A stretch of DNA of 64,000 nucleotides. Source: Gossypium raimondii. Its lineage: Eukaryota; Streptophyta; Magnoliopsida; Malvales; Malvaceae. The stretch lies in NCBI RefSeq assembly GCF_025698545.1, contig NC_068566.1, positions 6,989,362-7,053,361 of the forward strand, in the 5' to 3' direction. Below, piece after piece: positions 37,122 through 47,031 of this stretch (positions are counted from its first letter, which is position 1; every line of letters begins with the position of its first letter). The position numbers and the translations under genes are program-made. Below the pieces are notes generated by a model, which was not told the origin of the DNA, made no database searches, and saw only the letters and a list, made by a program, of their open reading frames with translations.

Positions 37122-37249
37122 GGGGCATCCAACAAGTAATACCCCTCCAAAAATTGGCGTATGCCGCTTATAGTGACGAGCACACGGTATTCTTTAGTAA
37201 AAGGCGAAAGAATAGTTCGCTCTGTTCTCATCACACGGCTTTGTGAATT
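37120..37249 (-). ncRNA. U5 spliceosomal snRNA, copy 4
   Basis: Loop I and the inner stem are identical to the other copies, and the covarying outer pair is A-T (37176 with 37231), as in copy 2. The 3' hairpin is strong (GGGGTAT with ATGCCCC). Unlike the others, one outer-stem base is changed (37226 T, where the rest have G), creating a mismatch, and the 5' lead reads CAAAGCC for CGGAGCC. Its promoter is the best of the four, with a perfect USE and a 3' box. ISY1 lies 2.8 kb to the right on the same strand. Confidence 0.88.
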
Positions 37250-37269
37250 TTTCACCATTTACAAGTTGC

Positions 37270-37321
37270 TTTATAAATAGGAGGAGAAGCTGCTGCTTGC
37301 TTTTCCGGTGCGATGTGGGAC
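37270..37321 (-). promoter_or_regulatory. Pol II snRNA promoter of U5 copy 4
   Basis: A perfect minus-strand USE GTCCCACATCG (37311-37321) and TATA box ATTTATAA (37271-37278), with 32 bases between them. Confidence 0.9.
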
Positions 37322-38869
37322 TTGACTTTATGGCAGTTTGATTTTTTTTATCACTCTTTTTAATGTTTCTTTATCCACTGTAATGCTGATTTATAATTAA
37401 ACCAAGCTTTTAAATTTTTGGGAGGATTTTAACCTATTATCCTAAAGTAAAATATGAATACATTCTGCTCTCACAGTTAGCACGACTGCTACTAGACATG
37501 GGAAGTCTCAAAATTTTCACTATATTTGTATTTTTTTTAATCATTTTCCAATAGACAGCTGAAAGTCTAGATTTTGTTCAATGATTACTTTTGAAAACGA
37601 AGAGAGCTAAGAACCTGGAACGAATGCTTTAAGCGCACTTTTCTGCAGGCTAGTGGGAAAAATTAACAGTAACCAGTTCTTTACTTTAATACTGCTGATG
37701 TCCCCAAAATAGAATGACAAATGGCAATCAATATCCATCTGTTTGGGATAACAATACATCATGGAAAACCAGACTGGGTACAACATCTAGGGTAGCTTGA
37801 TTGTTACAAAACAAACTTCATAGATTGAGAATGCAGAACCTGCACGTCAGGAATGAATAGAGCAAACCCAATCTAATCCACTAATAAATAGTAGCTAACA
37901 CTGAAGTTAATCGCAAGTAGTAGTTTGTTTCTTTGGATATTCATTTAAAACTGGTGGATGTAATTCACCACGAACAACAAAAAATTGCTAAAAGTACAAA
38001 GTCAGTGGAAGGACCAATGATTCAGTGCATTAGTTTTAGATGTTTATCGAGTAAACAGATCTCTACAAATCGAACTCACAGTTCAGATTTTATCTTTTGT
38101 TTCATTATATAATTAAGTGGATCCTTTGCTATTGTGCTTCCCACATCTCTTTGAAAGTGGTCAAATGAGTACTAAATCAATGGTTTTAACCTTTAATCAC
38201 CAATCTTCCAAACATGTAGCAAGTCATAAGCATGAAGCAACTAATAAAAGTATCCTGTTGGTAAACCATTTTGGTATCGCTGCAGCAGTAGCAACTCAAC
38301 TTGTATAAACCGGGTGTTGTCGCGTATGAATGTCGAAAACCAACTACTTATTCTGTCATTGACGTTGACTGATAAATTGCTAGTAAGATCGGGAGGCAAA
38401 AAAGGAACTTGTAGGATGGAGTTCAGCTTGTTAAATGAGATATCTCCATCTTTGCTTGGACGTTTTATTGAAGAAGCGTTTTTGAAGACCAAAGTGAAAG
38501 AAGCGTTTTATTGCTTGGACGTTTTTAGAAGCAGTTGTGTTGAGGTTAGGAAAATTATAAGACCTAAACACTTTCATTGCTTGGCTTGCTGTACTTGATG
38601 GACTTTTCAATTAGAAGCGAACTTCATGCATAGCATGGGCTGCCAAGTAACCAGTGAACGTCCCCCATGCAGCACTGAAGAGGAAACTAGAGATCAATTT
38701 ATTATTATTATTTTTTAAAATGCCAATTCTCAAACAGGTTTGGAATATGTTTCTTCAAGCATGTGAAGTTTGCTTTCAAATTGAACAATGGCAAGATGCA
38801 ATGGCCTGGGCAATTCGCAGTTCAAAAGAAATTTTTGTATGCAAGCGTTCTTGAATGCGCTTGTCCATG
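37322..38869. repeat. Duplication unit flank of U5 copy 4
   Basis: Counterpart of 18125-19649. 38050-38560 is only partly shared. No protein gene is supported. Confidence 0.6.
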
Positions 38870-40092
38870 GAAGTTTGAGATCTAGTCCTTCACTCTTGGC
38901 AAATCGCAAATCAATCGAAGAACCCTAAAACCCCAATACCTGAAGTTAGTTAATATCTGTCATGTCAAAGGGATACTAAAGTATGTTTAGCATCTATGTC
39001 TTGGACATAAATTTACACATGTTTATCATCATCACAGATCTCTATAGTGCAAGTACAATTAATATTTAATGTAACAGTTGGTGGCATCTTTTGTTAATAA
39101 AGATCACAGGTGGCATGTCAATTTCCAGAAGATATCAAACACCATTACTAAAAGTAATGGCACAAACCGAATGCTACCACAAACCCTAAAACCCTAAATG
39201 CTACCACAAACTGAAATGGCGCTTATTATTTACACTATTAAAATGATCAATTCATTTCAGGGTAACTGTAAAAGGGAAATAACCTAAAACTAGTGACATG
39301 GTGAAAAGTAAAAGCATGAAAAAGTTCCCACCAAGTCTAGGCACTTAAACAAATTAGAATACCTTAAACAACCATTGAAAGAACAGCAAGGGTGCATAAT
39401 TTTTCATAACAAGTTGAACTCCAAAAATAGAGTTGAAGTGAATGGAATATAACATGTTAGGAGGCTGGTTAGGGTTAAATGGTGCAGACTTGTCTTTAAA
39501 GTTCATCATAGCTCATGTATGTCATCCATCCAAAAACTTTATTTGTTAGATTAAAAATACTATGGCCTCCCTTGTAGACTCAGAAAAAACTTGTTAAAGT
39601 GCCTGCAAAATGTTCTAAATATGCAAAAGACTAACGGCAGTATCAGTCATCCGATGTTGAGTAGCACTTCACTAAGTTAACAATTCCGGTTTTATTTCAA
39701 AACTAAACTAGTAAGATGCTGACTGCTCGAAAAAGCATCAGGGGAAAACCAACATTTTTTCTTATAATCTCAAGCATCACCCAACAAGTGAGGTATGAAA
39801 GCACCAGCAACAAGGACAAATGAAAGCTATCACAAGATTAACAACAATATCAATGTAACCAAATCCAGATACAAAACCATGACTCTAATAGGTGTAAACA
39901 ACATCTCAAGTTGCAAATATAAAGAATTTTCCTGCTCTTTTCCACATAAAAACCAAGTTGCATATGGGAGAGTAATTCTTGAAACTCAATTTTCACATAA
40001 AATCTAAAAGCAATCTAACCAAAACAGAAAGGTCATATAATTCGATATCAACGAAGTCCAAATTAAAAGATACAACATTACCAGCATCTATT
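38870..40092. repeat. ISY1 downstream region, source-like copy of the duplicated block
   Basis: The intact counterpart of blocks A and B: it lies directly 3' of the complete ISY1 gene and contains its 3' UTR. No other gene is visible. Confidence 0.65.
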
Positions 40093-40992
40093 CTACCGAT
40101 GGATATTAAGCATGTCCTTGGCTTCACTCTGCTCCTCCAACAGCCCTTCACTCGCATACTTACTTAAAAGCTCCATCTTCTTCCTTTCAACAACCATCCT
40201 CTCAATCTCCTTCTCATCAGGCAATGGCACGTGCACGACAAATTCCCTCTCCTTATCCTTCCTCTCTTTCTCCTCCCTCTCCCTCCTCTCCTCCTCCACC
40301 ACATCCTCCTCTTCCTCAAACAAAACCTCTCTCGCAGCAGCTCCCACGCTAACCACCTCCTTCGCCCCTCTCCTTGCCTCTCTTCTAATCTCCTCCACTC
40401 TCCGCCACTCTTCCTCGGCTTCAGCCCTCATCTTTGCCTCAGCTGGCCCCTCCACTCTAGCTAAAACTCCATCCTCTTCATCCCTATACCCATAATAACT
40501 CGCATCAATCCTCTTATAAATATCATATCTAGTTCTCCTCTTTCGCAACTCCGGCGGCTTCTCAAACAACTCCCTAACTCCCGGCAACTTCTTCGCGGCT
40601 CCGAAATACCGATACCCAGGGCCACGGCCGCTGGGGTTTGGAACATCCACTATATTCCCTTCTAAATCTGTCATTTTAGGGGCGTGTTTGGCGTAATTCG
40701 GGCCGCCAAGTTCAACGATGCGCCGTTCCCAGTGTGACTTCTCTCGTATAAGCTTATTGATCTCGTCGTTAAGGTCGCGGAGTCGATGTTCTCCGAGGCC
40801 TTCATTCTGAATCTCAGCGACCTTGCGGCCAATCTCTCGCATGATTTGTTGACGCCATTTGTCGGCCTCAGCAAGGTCACGGCACTCAGAGGCGAGGAAA
40901 GGGCGGCGTTCTTTGGGCTTCTTTTTTTCCTCGGCTTTTAGGGCTATGAATCGATTGAGCATCGACTGGGCTTTCTCTTCGTTTCGAGCCAT
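40093..40992 (-). CDS. ISY1: Pre-mRNA-splicing factor ISY1
   Basis: ISY1 belongs to the Prp19/NineTeen complex part of the catalytic spliceosome and helps position the 5' splice site and branch helix in the first step. The single-exon frame encodes 299 residues. MARNEEKAQSMLNRF and ERRPFLASECRDL (residues about 28-40) are hallmark N-terminal sequences. They are followed by KWRRQI-type text (KWRQQIMREIGRKVAEIQN), GLGEHRLRDLNDEINKL, WERRIVELGGPNY, and RYFGAAKKLPGVRELFEKPP near 130-150. YYGYRDEEDGVL is next, then a long Glu/Arg coiled-coil and the conserved end VERKKMELLSKYASEGL. Length matches plant orthologues. The ATG is the only reasonable start and gives the family N-terminus. A broken C-terminal copy lies at 31.6-31.9 kb. 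Confidence 0.96.
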   Translation of the reverse strand: MARNEEKAQSMLNRFIALKAEEKKKPKERRPFLASECRDLAEADKWRQQIMREIGRKVAEIQNEGLGEHRLRDLNDEINKLIREKSHWERRIVELGGPNYAKHAPKMTDLEGNIVDVPNPSGRGPGYRYFGAAKKLPGVRELFEKPPELRKRRTRYDIYKRIDASYYGYRDEEDGVLARVEGPAEAKMRAEAEEEWRRVEEIRREARRGAKEVVSVGAAAREVLFEEEEDVVEEERREREEKERKDKEREFVVHVPLPDEKEIERMVVERKKMELLSKYASEGLLEEQSEAKDMLNIHR

Positions 40993-43637
40993 ATTGTGAT
41001 TGAGGGTTTCGGAACCAAGAGCTAGCTTTTGAGAAAGTTTAGCAAATGAGAGTCAGAAAAGCTTTAACCGCTTAATCTCCAAATAAATAACTCAGTGCAG
41101 ACAGAAAAAGGAACAATGTAAAAATTGCTAATTAAGTTCCTCGGTATTCTCGGCAACCAAACAGAGGTTAAAGTAACAATAGTTACATGAAAAAATAAGA
41201 AATAAATTTACCATTAAATGTGCACAACAGATTAGAAAAAAACTGAAAAAGTATGAAGGCAAGGCCAATATTTCTCTAGACCTTATCATTGAAATGGCTC
41301 CATTTACCAAAAGAAAATCAAATTTAATGAAAAACAAAGGATTTTGAAATTCACCTGCCCTGAAACGTGAGCTGAAAGTGAGACGTCTTAAAACTTGAAA
41401 CGTTTCAGAAAGAAATGGCAAGTCTGCTCGCTCGATCCGTATTAAAATTATAAAGCCTCCAGCGGGTGTGTGGTGGGTTGGTAGTGACTGCCTGACTGGT
41501 GAACGATGATGGTGGTGGCCGGTGGATGTTGGAGTGGAGAAGGAAAAGTTATTTTGTTAGGGATTTAGAAATTAGCTGTTAGGGATTAGAAATTGGGGGA
41601 GTCGGCTGAAGAGGAAAAGGAAAGAAGCGGTAGACAGGCATGTGATTCGGGCCGGGCTTAGGATAAAAAAGCTTTATCTGAGGATCGGTTTATTTAAAAA
41701 ATGGATTATTTATTTATTTATTAAAATTTACCTTTTAGAATTATATTTTTGTTCAAATTTTTTTATTTTTCAGATAAATTTTCGGATTTAAACAGATCAT
41801 TTGAATCATGATTAAGTCTAATTATAACTAAAACTCTAGAAGAATTAAAATTGAAACATGATAAACCAGCCAAAAAGAGTGAAGGAAAGAGAGACCTCCG
41901 AATCGAGATTTGTAACTTGGTTATGATTTTGATAGTTCGTGCAAGGTGCATCTCTGATACTTCTATTTTTTAAAAGAATTTTATCTCTCCACTTTAGAAA
42001 TTAATCTCTATATTTCATTGGTAAATCCAAAAACTGATAAGTTCATCCAATCTTTTGCTAATGTTACTAATCTTTATTAATTCCTTGAATTTTTAAGACT
42101 AAGTCAACATTTTACGTCAAAGTTTAACTATGTTATCTAATTGAATTATTTTAAGTTTCTGTAAAATAAAATTCTGACAAATTAAAAAAGAAGAAATTCT
42201 CAATTTTATAAATTGAAAAAGGAAAAGTTATAATTAAACTTTTTTTTCTTTAACAATTTTTTTCCCTTAATAGTGATCCAACCCCAGTCTTAATAATCAA
42301 GCTCTTAAGTGAGAATCATGATCCCCTTGCAGAACAAAATTCTAAGCTTCTACACGAGAAGAGACTAAATAAAATTTAAGACACCCTTAGTAGGAGGGAC
42401 TAGATAAAATTCAAGACATCCCTAGTATGATTAATACGGTAAAAGAAAAACAGGCGTCAATAATTCAAGCTATCAGATTATTATAGCAAGCAAGTCCTCA
42501 AAGAGGAAATAATAATCGTAAGTTGCTGCCTATGCTTGGATCACAACACATCATGCTAGTTTCAACGTTAAACCGGAAAATATGACATTGCTCAATTTCA
42601 ATGTTGAATACTTCTTGTTTTGAGACTCATTGCCATCAGAGAAAATCACACTACATTGCAGCCATAATTGATCATCAGTTTCACGAGTGAAGTTTGTCCC
42701 TTGCCTACTGCAGCCACAAAAGATCTAGTTAGAAAAACATTCATTATAACAAAGGAGGCATAGAAATTGGCAGGTTGTTGATACAGGTTCCTAGCAATTA
42801 ATATAGTAAATATACTTTCAAGATACCTACATCATATACTCGCCAGACCAATTCCTACTACACCAAAATATACCCTGCTCATGTTCATTTTTACGGGTAA
42901 TAAGTATATGTGCAATACTTGGATTGTTAACTGTCGAGCAAATTTTTACAATAAAAATAGATGTCTAATCCACACAGGCACACATGCAATGCGCGCCCAC
43001 ATACACAGGATGACATTCGAATATATCACAAATTGGAAGTCAGATTGAACAAGAAGATGCCAATACTACAAAAACTTAGACATGCCAAATGGCAAACGTG
43101 ACCAATAACAGGAAGCACCAATTGGAACTCAGCCAGAGCAAGAAACAATTTATTTATAACATAACTTGATCAAAAATATTGTTGTAATTGAGCATCGAAG
43201 GCTTAGTATCCAACACAGTCGAAACCTATGTTTTAAACAAAACTATGAAGTAGTCTTTGAATGGTAGCAAGTAAAACCGTCAATCAATGCCATATGAATT
43301 CTATCCTATGGTTCTACCTTCAATGAATCAATTTCAAGTCCAGAGATTAGTGAATGATAGTGCAATAAAAAAAGCACGTTATTTGTTTAAGTAAGATTGA
43401 AAGTGTTGCATAACTGATATAATCAAACCAACAAAACTCACTCACTCATATTTGGATTTTAAGTCCTAATTGGTTTAAATTCAACTCCCAGCCCCCCCCC
43501 CCCCCAAAAGAAGAGTTCCATATACATTCACTTCAAGTTGAATTTTTAATAAGAAAAAAAACAGCATTACTTAAAACACTTAACGATTCATCAATAACCT
43601 AATGAAGAAAAAGGTTAAAATACCTTCCACCTCGCCT
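40993..43637. other. ISY1 5' region and spacer to the mL40-like gene
   Basis: 40993-41450 is the probable ISY1 5' UTR/promoter. 41.65-42.5 kb is AT-rich. 42.5-43.6 kb may contain the 3' UTR of the mL40-like gene. No further gene is supported. Confidence 0.45.
43492..43505. repeat. Poly(C) tract
   Basis: A run of 14 C. Such runs are prone to length change and to sequencing or assembly error. Confidence 0.8.
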
Positions 43638-44378
43638 TCACCTAAGCTTCTGCTTGGTGGAACTTTTCTTAGCCGCTTCCTTAACCTTCTCAATATACCC
43701 TTCAATAGGTGGAGTCAAAGACGCCATCAATCGATTTGCCGGAAACGGGGTCAAATCTGGTATCATAGCCGCCTCCTTAAGTTTCTCCGGCAACGCTTCA
43801 ATTGCCTCCTTTTTCATTCTCAACAAATTAGTCTCAGCAGCCTGCCTTGCCCTATGCTTCCTCATCAAAACCCTACTATACTCCTTGGCCAATCTCCGGC
43901 CATCCTCCACCGTCAGCTCATATTTGGGTATCTTATCAGCATCGACAAGGCCCAATGTAATCAAATCCAGCCCCGGAGTTCCCATAATCATAGGCTCGTC
44001 AGGGACTCCCATTGCCTTTCTTCCTCCCTTCTTCAAAATCTCCATTTCCCGTTGCCGCTCCTTGCTTATTAATCCCAATTTTTCCCGTTCGGCTTCGCGG
44101 GCTCGCTCTTTCGGTGAGAGGTGACGGACCGGCGTGGGTGCATTGAGGCATTGGTCGTAGAGTTTTTGCTTCTCGTCGGGGATTCTGCCGCCTTTGGGGA
44201 GGGAATCGTCGAGAGAAGCGCCGCCTTTTCCTTTTTTAGTGGAGATTTTGGAGCGTTTCAAAGGTTGGCCGGCTTTGAGTTTGGATTTGCCTTTGGCGGT
44301 TCCACTGACGGTGCAGCGTTGGAGGAATTGGTGAGTCAGAGTTGTTAGAGGTTTGGGGTTTTTGGCGATTCGGATCAT
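43638..44378 (-). CDS. Mitochondrial large-ribosomal-subunit mL40-like protein
   Basis: The single-exon frame encodes 246 residues. The first 50 are basic, Ser/Thr-rich and nearly acid-free (MIRIAKNPKPLTTLTHQFL), as expected of a mitochondrial presequence. The body has DEKQKLYDQCLNAPTPVRHLS, a charged helix of repeated ER/KER pairs, then DEPMIMGTPGLDLITLGLVD, DGRRLAKEYSRVLMRKHRARQAAE and an Ala/Lys tail. This is the plant family often labelled 'copper ion binding', which I recall as a mitoribosomal mL40 component. The family match is good; the exact subunit name is from memory and less sure. It would act in mitochondrial translation. It shares strand with ISY1 but is 2.6 kb away and separately transcribed. 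Confidence 0.75.
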   Translation of the reverse strand: MIRIAKNPKPLTTLTHQFLQRCTVSGTAKGKSKLKAGQPLKRSKISTKKGKGGASLDDSLPKGGRIPDEKQKLYDQCLNAPTPVRHLSPKERAREAEREKLGLISKERQREMEILKKGGRKAMGVPDEPMIMGTPGLDLITLGLVDADKIPKYELTVEDGRRLAKEYSRVLMRKHRARQAAETNLLRMKKEAIEALPEKLKEAAMIPDLTPFPANRLMASLTPPIEGYIEKVKEAAKKSSTKQKLR

Positions 44379-44735
44379 TGTGTTTCCGGTAGGTTTAAGG
44401 GTTCTAACAAAGAACCTAATGAAGGGATAGAAATAGAGAAGGTGAACACACCGCCCGGGCCCTTAGTTCTTTTGGATGGACTGTCTTTATTTATAATTAG
44501 TGTAAAAATAAATTATCAATGAAATTGAATATTGGAACGATATTAAGCGTGAGATAAAAAAAATGTTAAATGCACTATATTAAAAATAAACCCCAGGGCC
44601 TTAATTTTTCATTTTTTCTCATTTATCATTTTAAGTTTACCTAATTTTATTTTTTCTGTTTTAATGAGTTAGCATTGTAGTGAAACTTGTTTGTGTTGTG
44701 ATTTCCATGTAAAAAATGTTAGAATCCAAAATAAT
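44379..44735. other. Promoter-side region of the mL40-like gene
   Basis: Short 5' UTR then AT-rich DNA; nothing specific is seen. Confidence 0.4.
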
Positions 44736-44940
44736 GGTAAATTACACCAACAATCACTTAACTTTGGGGTAACTGATAAAACAGTCACTCGGGTTTCAAT
44801 TTAGTACTCAACTTTCGAAAAATAACAAAATAATCCTTTTAACCATTTTCTGTTACAGACATAACGAAAAAGTGACATGGTAGATGACGGATTCCTTGTT
44901 GTCTTTAACCATCCGGCTGGCTGGTTAGCAGCAATTTAAG
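44736..44940. mobile_element. Candidate left terminal repeat of the MULE
   Basis: The sequence ggtaaattacacc, then aatcacttaactttgggg, has the style of long terminal inverted repeats of plant Mutator-like elements. The opposite end would lie beyond the window, so the inverted repeat could not be confirmed. Confidence 0.35.
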
Positions 44941-45038
44941 TAGCCTTTAGCACCAATTTAGGGTTTAGGCAGCAAAAGAAGAAAAAGAGACAAAGAAGAA
45001 AAGAAGAAGAAGAAAAAGGAGAAAAGAAAAAAATAGAG

Positions 45039-45197
45039 ATGCCAACTGTGATTTCGGTGTGCTATTGTGGAAACCCAGCCAAATTAAACACGTCTTGGTC
45101 CAATGACAACCCAGGTATGAGGTTTTTTAGTGTAAGAAGTTTGGGAGTGGGTTTCGAAAACCATGTCGTTTTTTCACCTAGTTTGATCCACCATTGA
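45039..45197 (+). CDS. Short GRF-type zinc-finger ORF (fragment)
   Basis: The ATG opens a 52-codon frame whose first half, VCYCGNPAKLNTSWSNDNPGMRFF, is the start of a GRF zinc finger: CxC, then the T-S-W...N-P-G-R-x-F-F core. The expected downstream Cys residues are missing and the frame drifts into unrelated sequence, so it is either exon 1 of a spliced gene or a broken copy. 45650-45730 (WINAHMLEEIKQMKKK-like text) may be a second exon, since GRF proteins in plants often end in a coiled coil and a membrane helix. It sits between the probable MULE end and the MULE transposase, on the opposite strand. Confidence 0.55.
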   Translation: MPTVISVCYCGNPAKLNTSWSNDNPGMRFFSVRSLGVGFENHVVFSPSLIHH

Positions 45198-46243
45198 CAC
45201 CATATTCATGATTGTGTTGTTGGGTCTTTTGAAAAAGGTGAGGACATTAGAGGATGCAAGGAGGAGGGAGAGAAAAACATGGGTTTTGGTGCTTGTATTT
45301 GTAATATTGTTGTTGTTTTTTAAACCTTAAACCAATTTATGTGATAGTTGGTGTTCTTGTTGTTGTTAGCACTGCAAACCAGCTTATGTGGCTGTTGGTA
45401 TACTTTTTTGTTATTCATTCATGGTGAGTGGAAACTAAGGGTCCTAAATGTAATGGTCTATAAAGGGTAGAAATTTGCTTACAGACTTGAAAGTTGCAAG
45501 ACTAATTGTAATGGGAGAGTATTTGGATATTGTAATGGTCCGGTATTCTTACACATTTGTATTTCATTTCATTTCATTTCATTTCATTTCATTTCATTTT
45601 CTAAATGTTTAATCTTATTTTAAGACTTGAAAGTGTATTTGGTTATTGTTTGGCAGCTTCTTATATTGCATGGATCAATGCTCATATGTTAGAAGAGATA
45701 AAACAGATGAAAAAAAAAAACAAAAACACATTGGTGAGCATTAAACTTCTTTCATATATTAAGGCCAAACTATTTACAAAAGGAATGACAAACTATTGCC
45801 AAATTTGCCTACAATTCAATACAATTGAACAAATTTGAAGTTTACAAAAAATTTCACTGACTATATGCCTAAGTTTAGATAACTGTAGAAATCATAGGCA
45901 AATTTACAAAAAAAAATAATTTGCCTAAGATAAGAAATCAGTAGTAGGTATAGGCAAATTTACATAAGTTCAAAAAGTTTACAAAAAAAAATTTATTCAC
46001 AATGTCATCATTGGTCTGTCACAAGTGACTCTTGAGTAGAAGGCATCCATCTAACAGTGGTTGGTTTCCTTTGAATGGAAGCTTTTCTCTTGGGGTAACA
46101 TCTTGTTGGTGAGTTGGGGTAGTTTGTCATTGAGTTGAGGCAACCTCCTGCTGAGTTAGGGTAGTCTCTTGCTGATTTGGGGTAGCCTATTACTAAGTTA
46201 GGGCAACCACTTGGTTGTGGGCACCAATTTTGTGTCTTTTAAC
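45198..46243. other. Spacer between GRF ORF and MULE transposase
   Basis: Contains the (ATTTC)n repeat and, at 46.0-46.24 kb, sequence that may encode the extreme transposase C-terminus on the minus strand (repeats of ttggggtag). No independent gene is seen. Confidence 0.4.
45561..45600. repeat. (ATTTC)n microsatellite
   Basis: Eight tandem ATTTC units, the last ending in T. Confidence 0.9.
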
Positions 46244-47031
46244 CTATAGGAACAAGTGAAATCCATCAAACAAATTAAATTTATAAGTAAAATAATAAAG
46301 CAAAGACAAATGACTTATTGGAATGTTTTGGCCAACATCCCATTTGCAACTCCTCTTATTGTGGCATATTTTGTTGCATTTATTGCACCTCATTTCCACC
46401 CCTCTCTTGGTCAGCCTTTCTATTGTTTGTGGTTCATCAAGTTCTTTCCTTCTCACCTTAGTAGGTTTGCTAGGTGGCTTTTTTAGTGTAGGAGGTAGTA
46501 TTGGCAGCATGTTTGGCACAAACGCCCATTGTTTAGGACCCCTTACTGGCTTTATGAAGTTGGAGTAAATGGCAAGTTGGGTTTGCTTGGTGTACCAGGT
46601 TTGTACATAAGTTTCTAGGAACTCATCTTTTAGATGAATAACAACCACTGCATACATGCAAAAGATGCCAGTAAGATCCCAATTCCTGTAGGAGCAGGAA
46701 TTCTTAACTAAGTCCACCATACGCTGACTGCCTGGACCACATTCAACCTGATACCTATCCCCATTAGCATGTGATGGAACAAACTAAAACACAGTCACTA
46801 AAACAAAACAACATTTGATCAACCTTACCAACAATCATACACAAGGCATAAATATATTAAAAAATGGCATAATAGAGGCATACATGTATTGGTCCAATAG
46901 CATGTGATCAACCCCACCATCAATTATACACAAGGCAGAATAAAGGCATCAATATATTACAAAGGGTAAATTCACCTCAATGAATCTTTGATATTGACAT
47001 CCAGCTTTTTCTTGATCTTTGGACACAATAT
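46244..47031 (-). pseudogene. MULE transposase, C-terminal segment
   Basis: Last part of a MuDR-type transposase, read right to left. At 47031 the frame resumes the text CPKIKKKLDVN after the LTR insertion. The 46244-46720 frame carries SWIM-like remnants (NSCSYRNWDLTGIFC), YSNFIKPVRGPKQW, then a zinc knuckle CNKCNKICHNKRSC near its end. Transposase C-termini of plant MULEs have this SWIM plus CCHC arrangement. The region between 46720 and 46960 is intron-like or decayed. It belongs to one gene with 50945-51924 and 56770-57266. Confidence 0.85.

Noticed and set aside
40112-40495. Plus-strand ORFs opposite ISY1.
   Set aside because: Antisense shadows of the Glu/Arg-rich coiled-coil of ISY1.
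43602-44348. Plus-strand ORFs opposite the mL40-like gene.
   Set aside because: Antisense shadows; the minus frame carries the presequence and family motifs.
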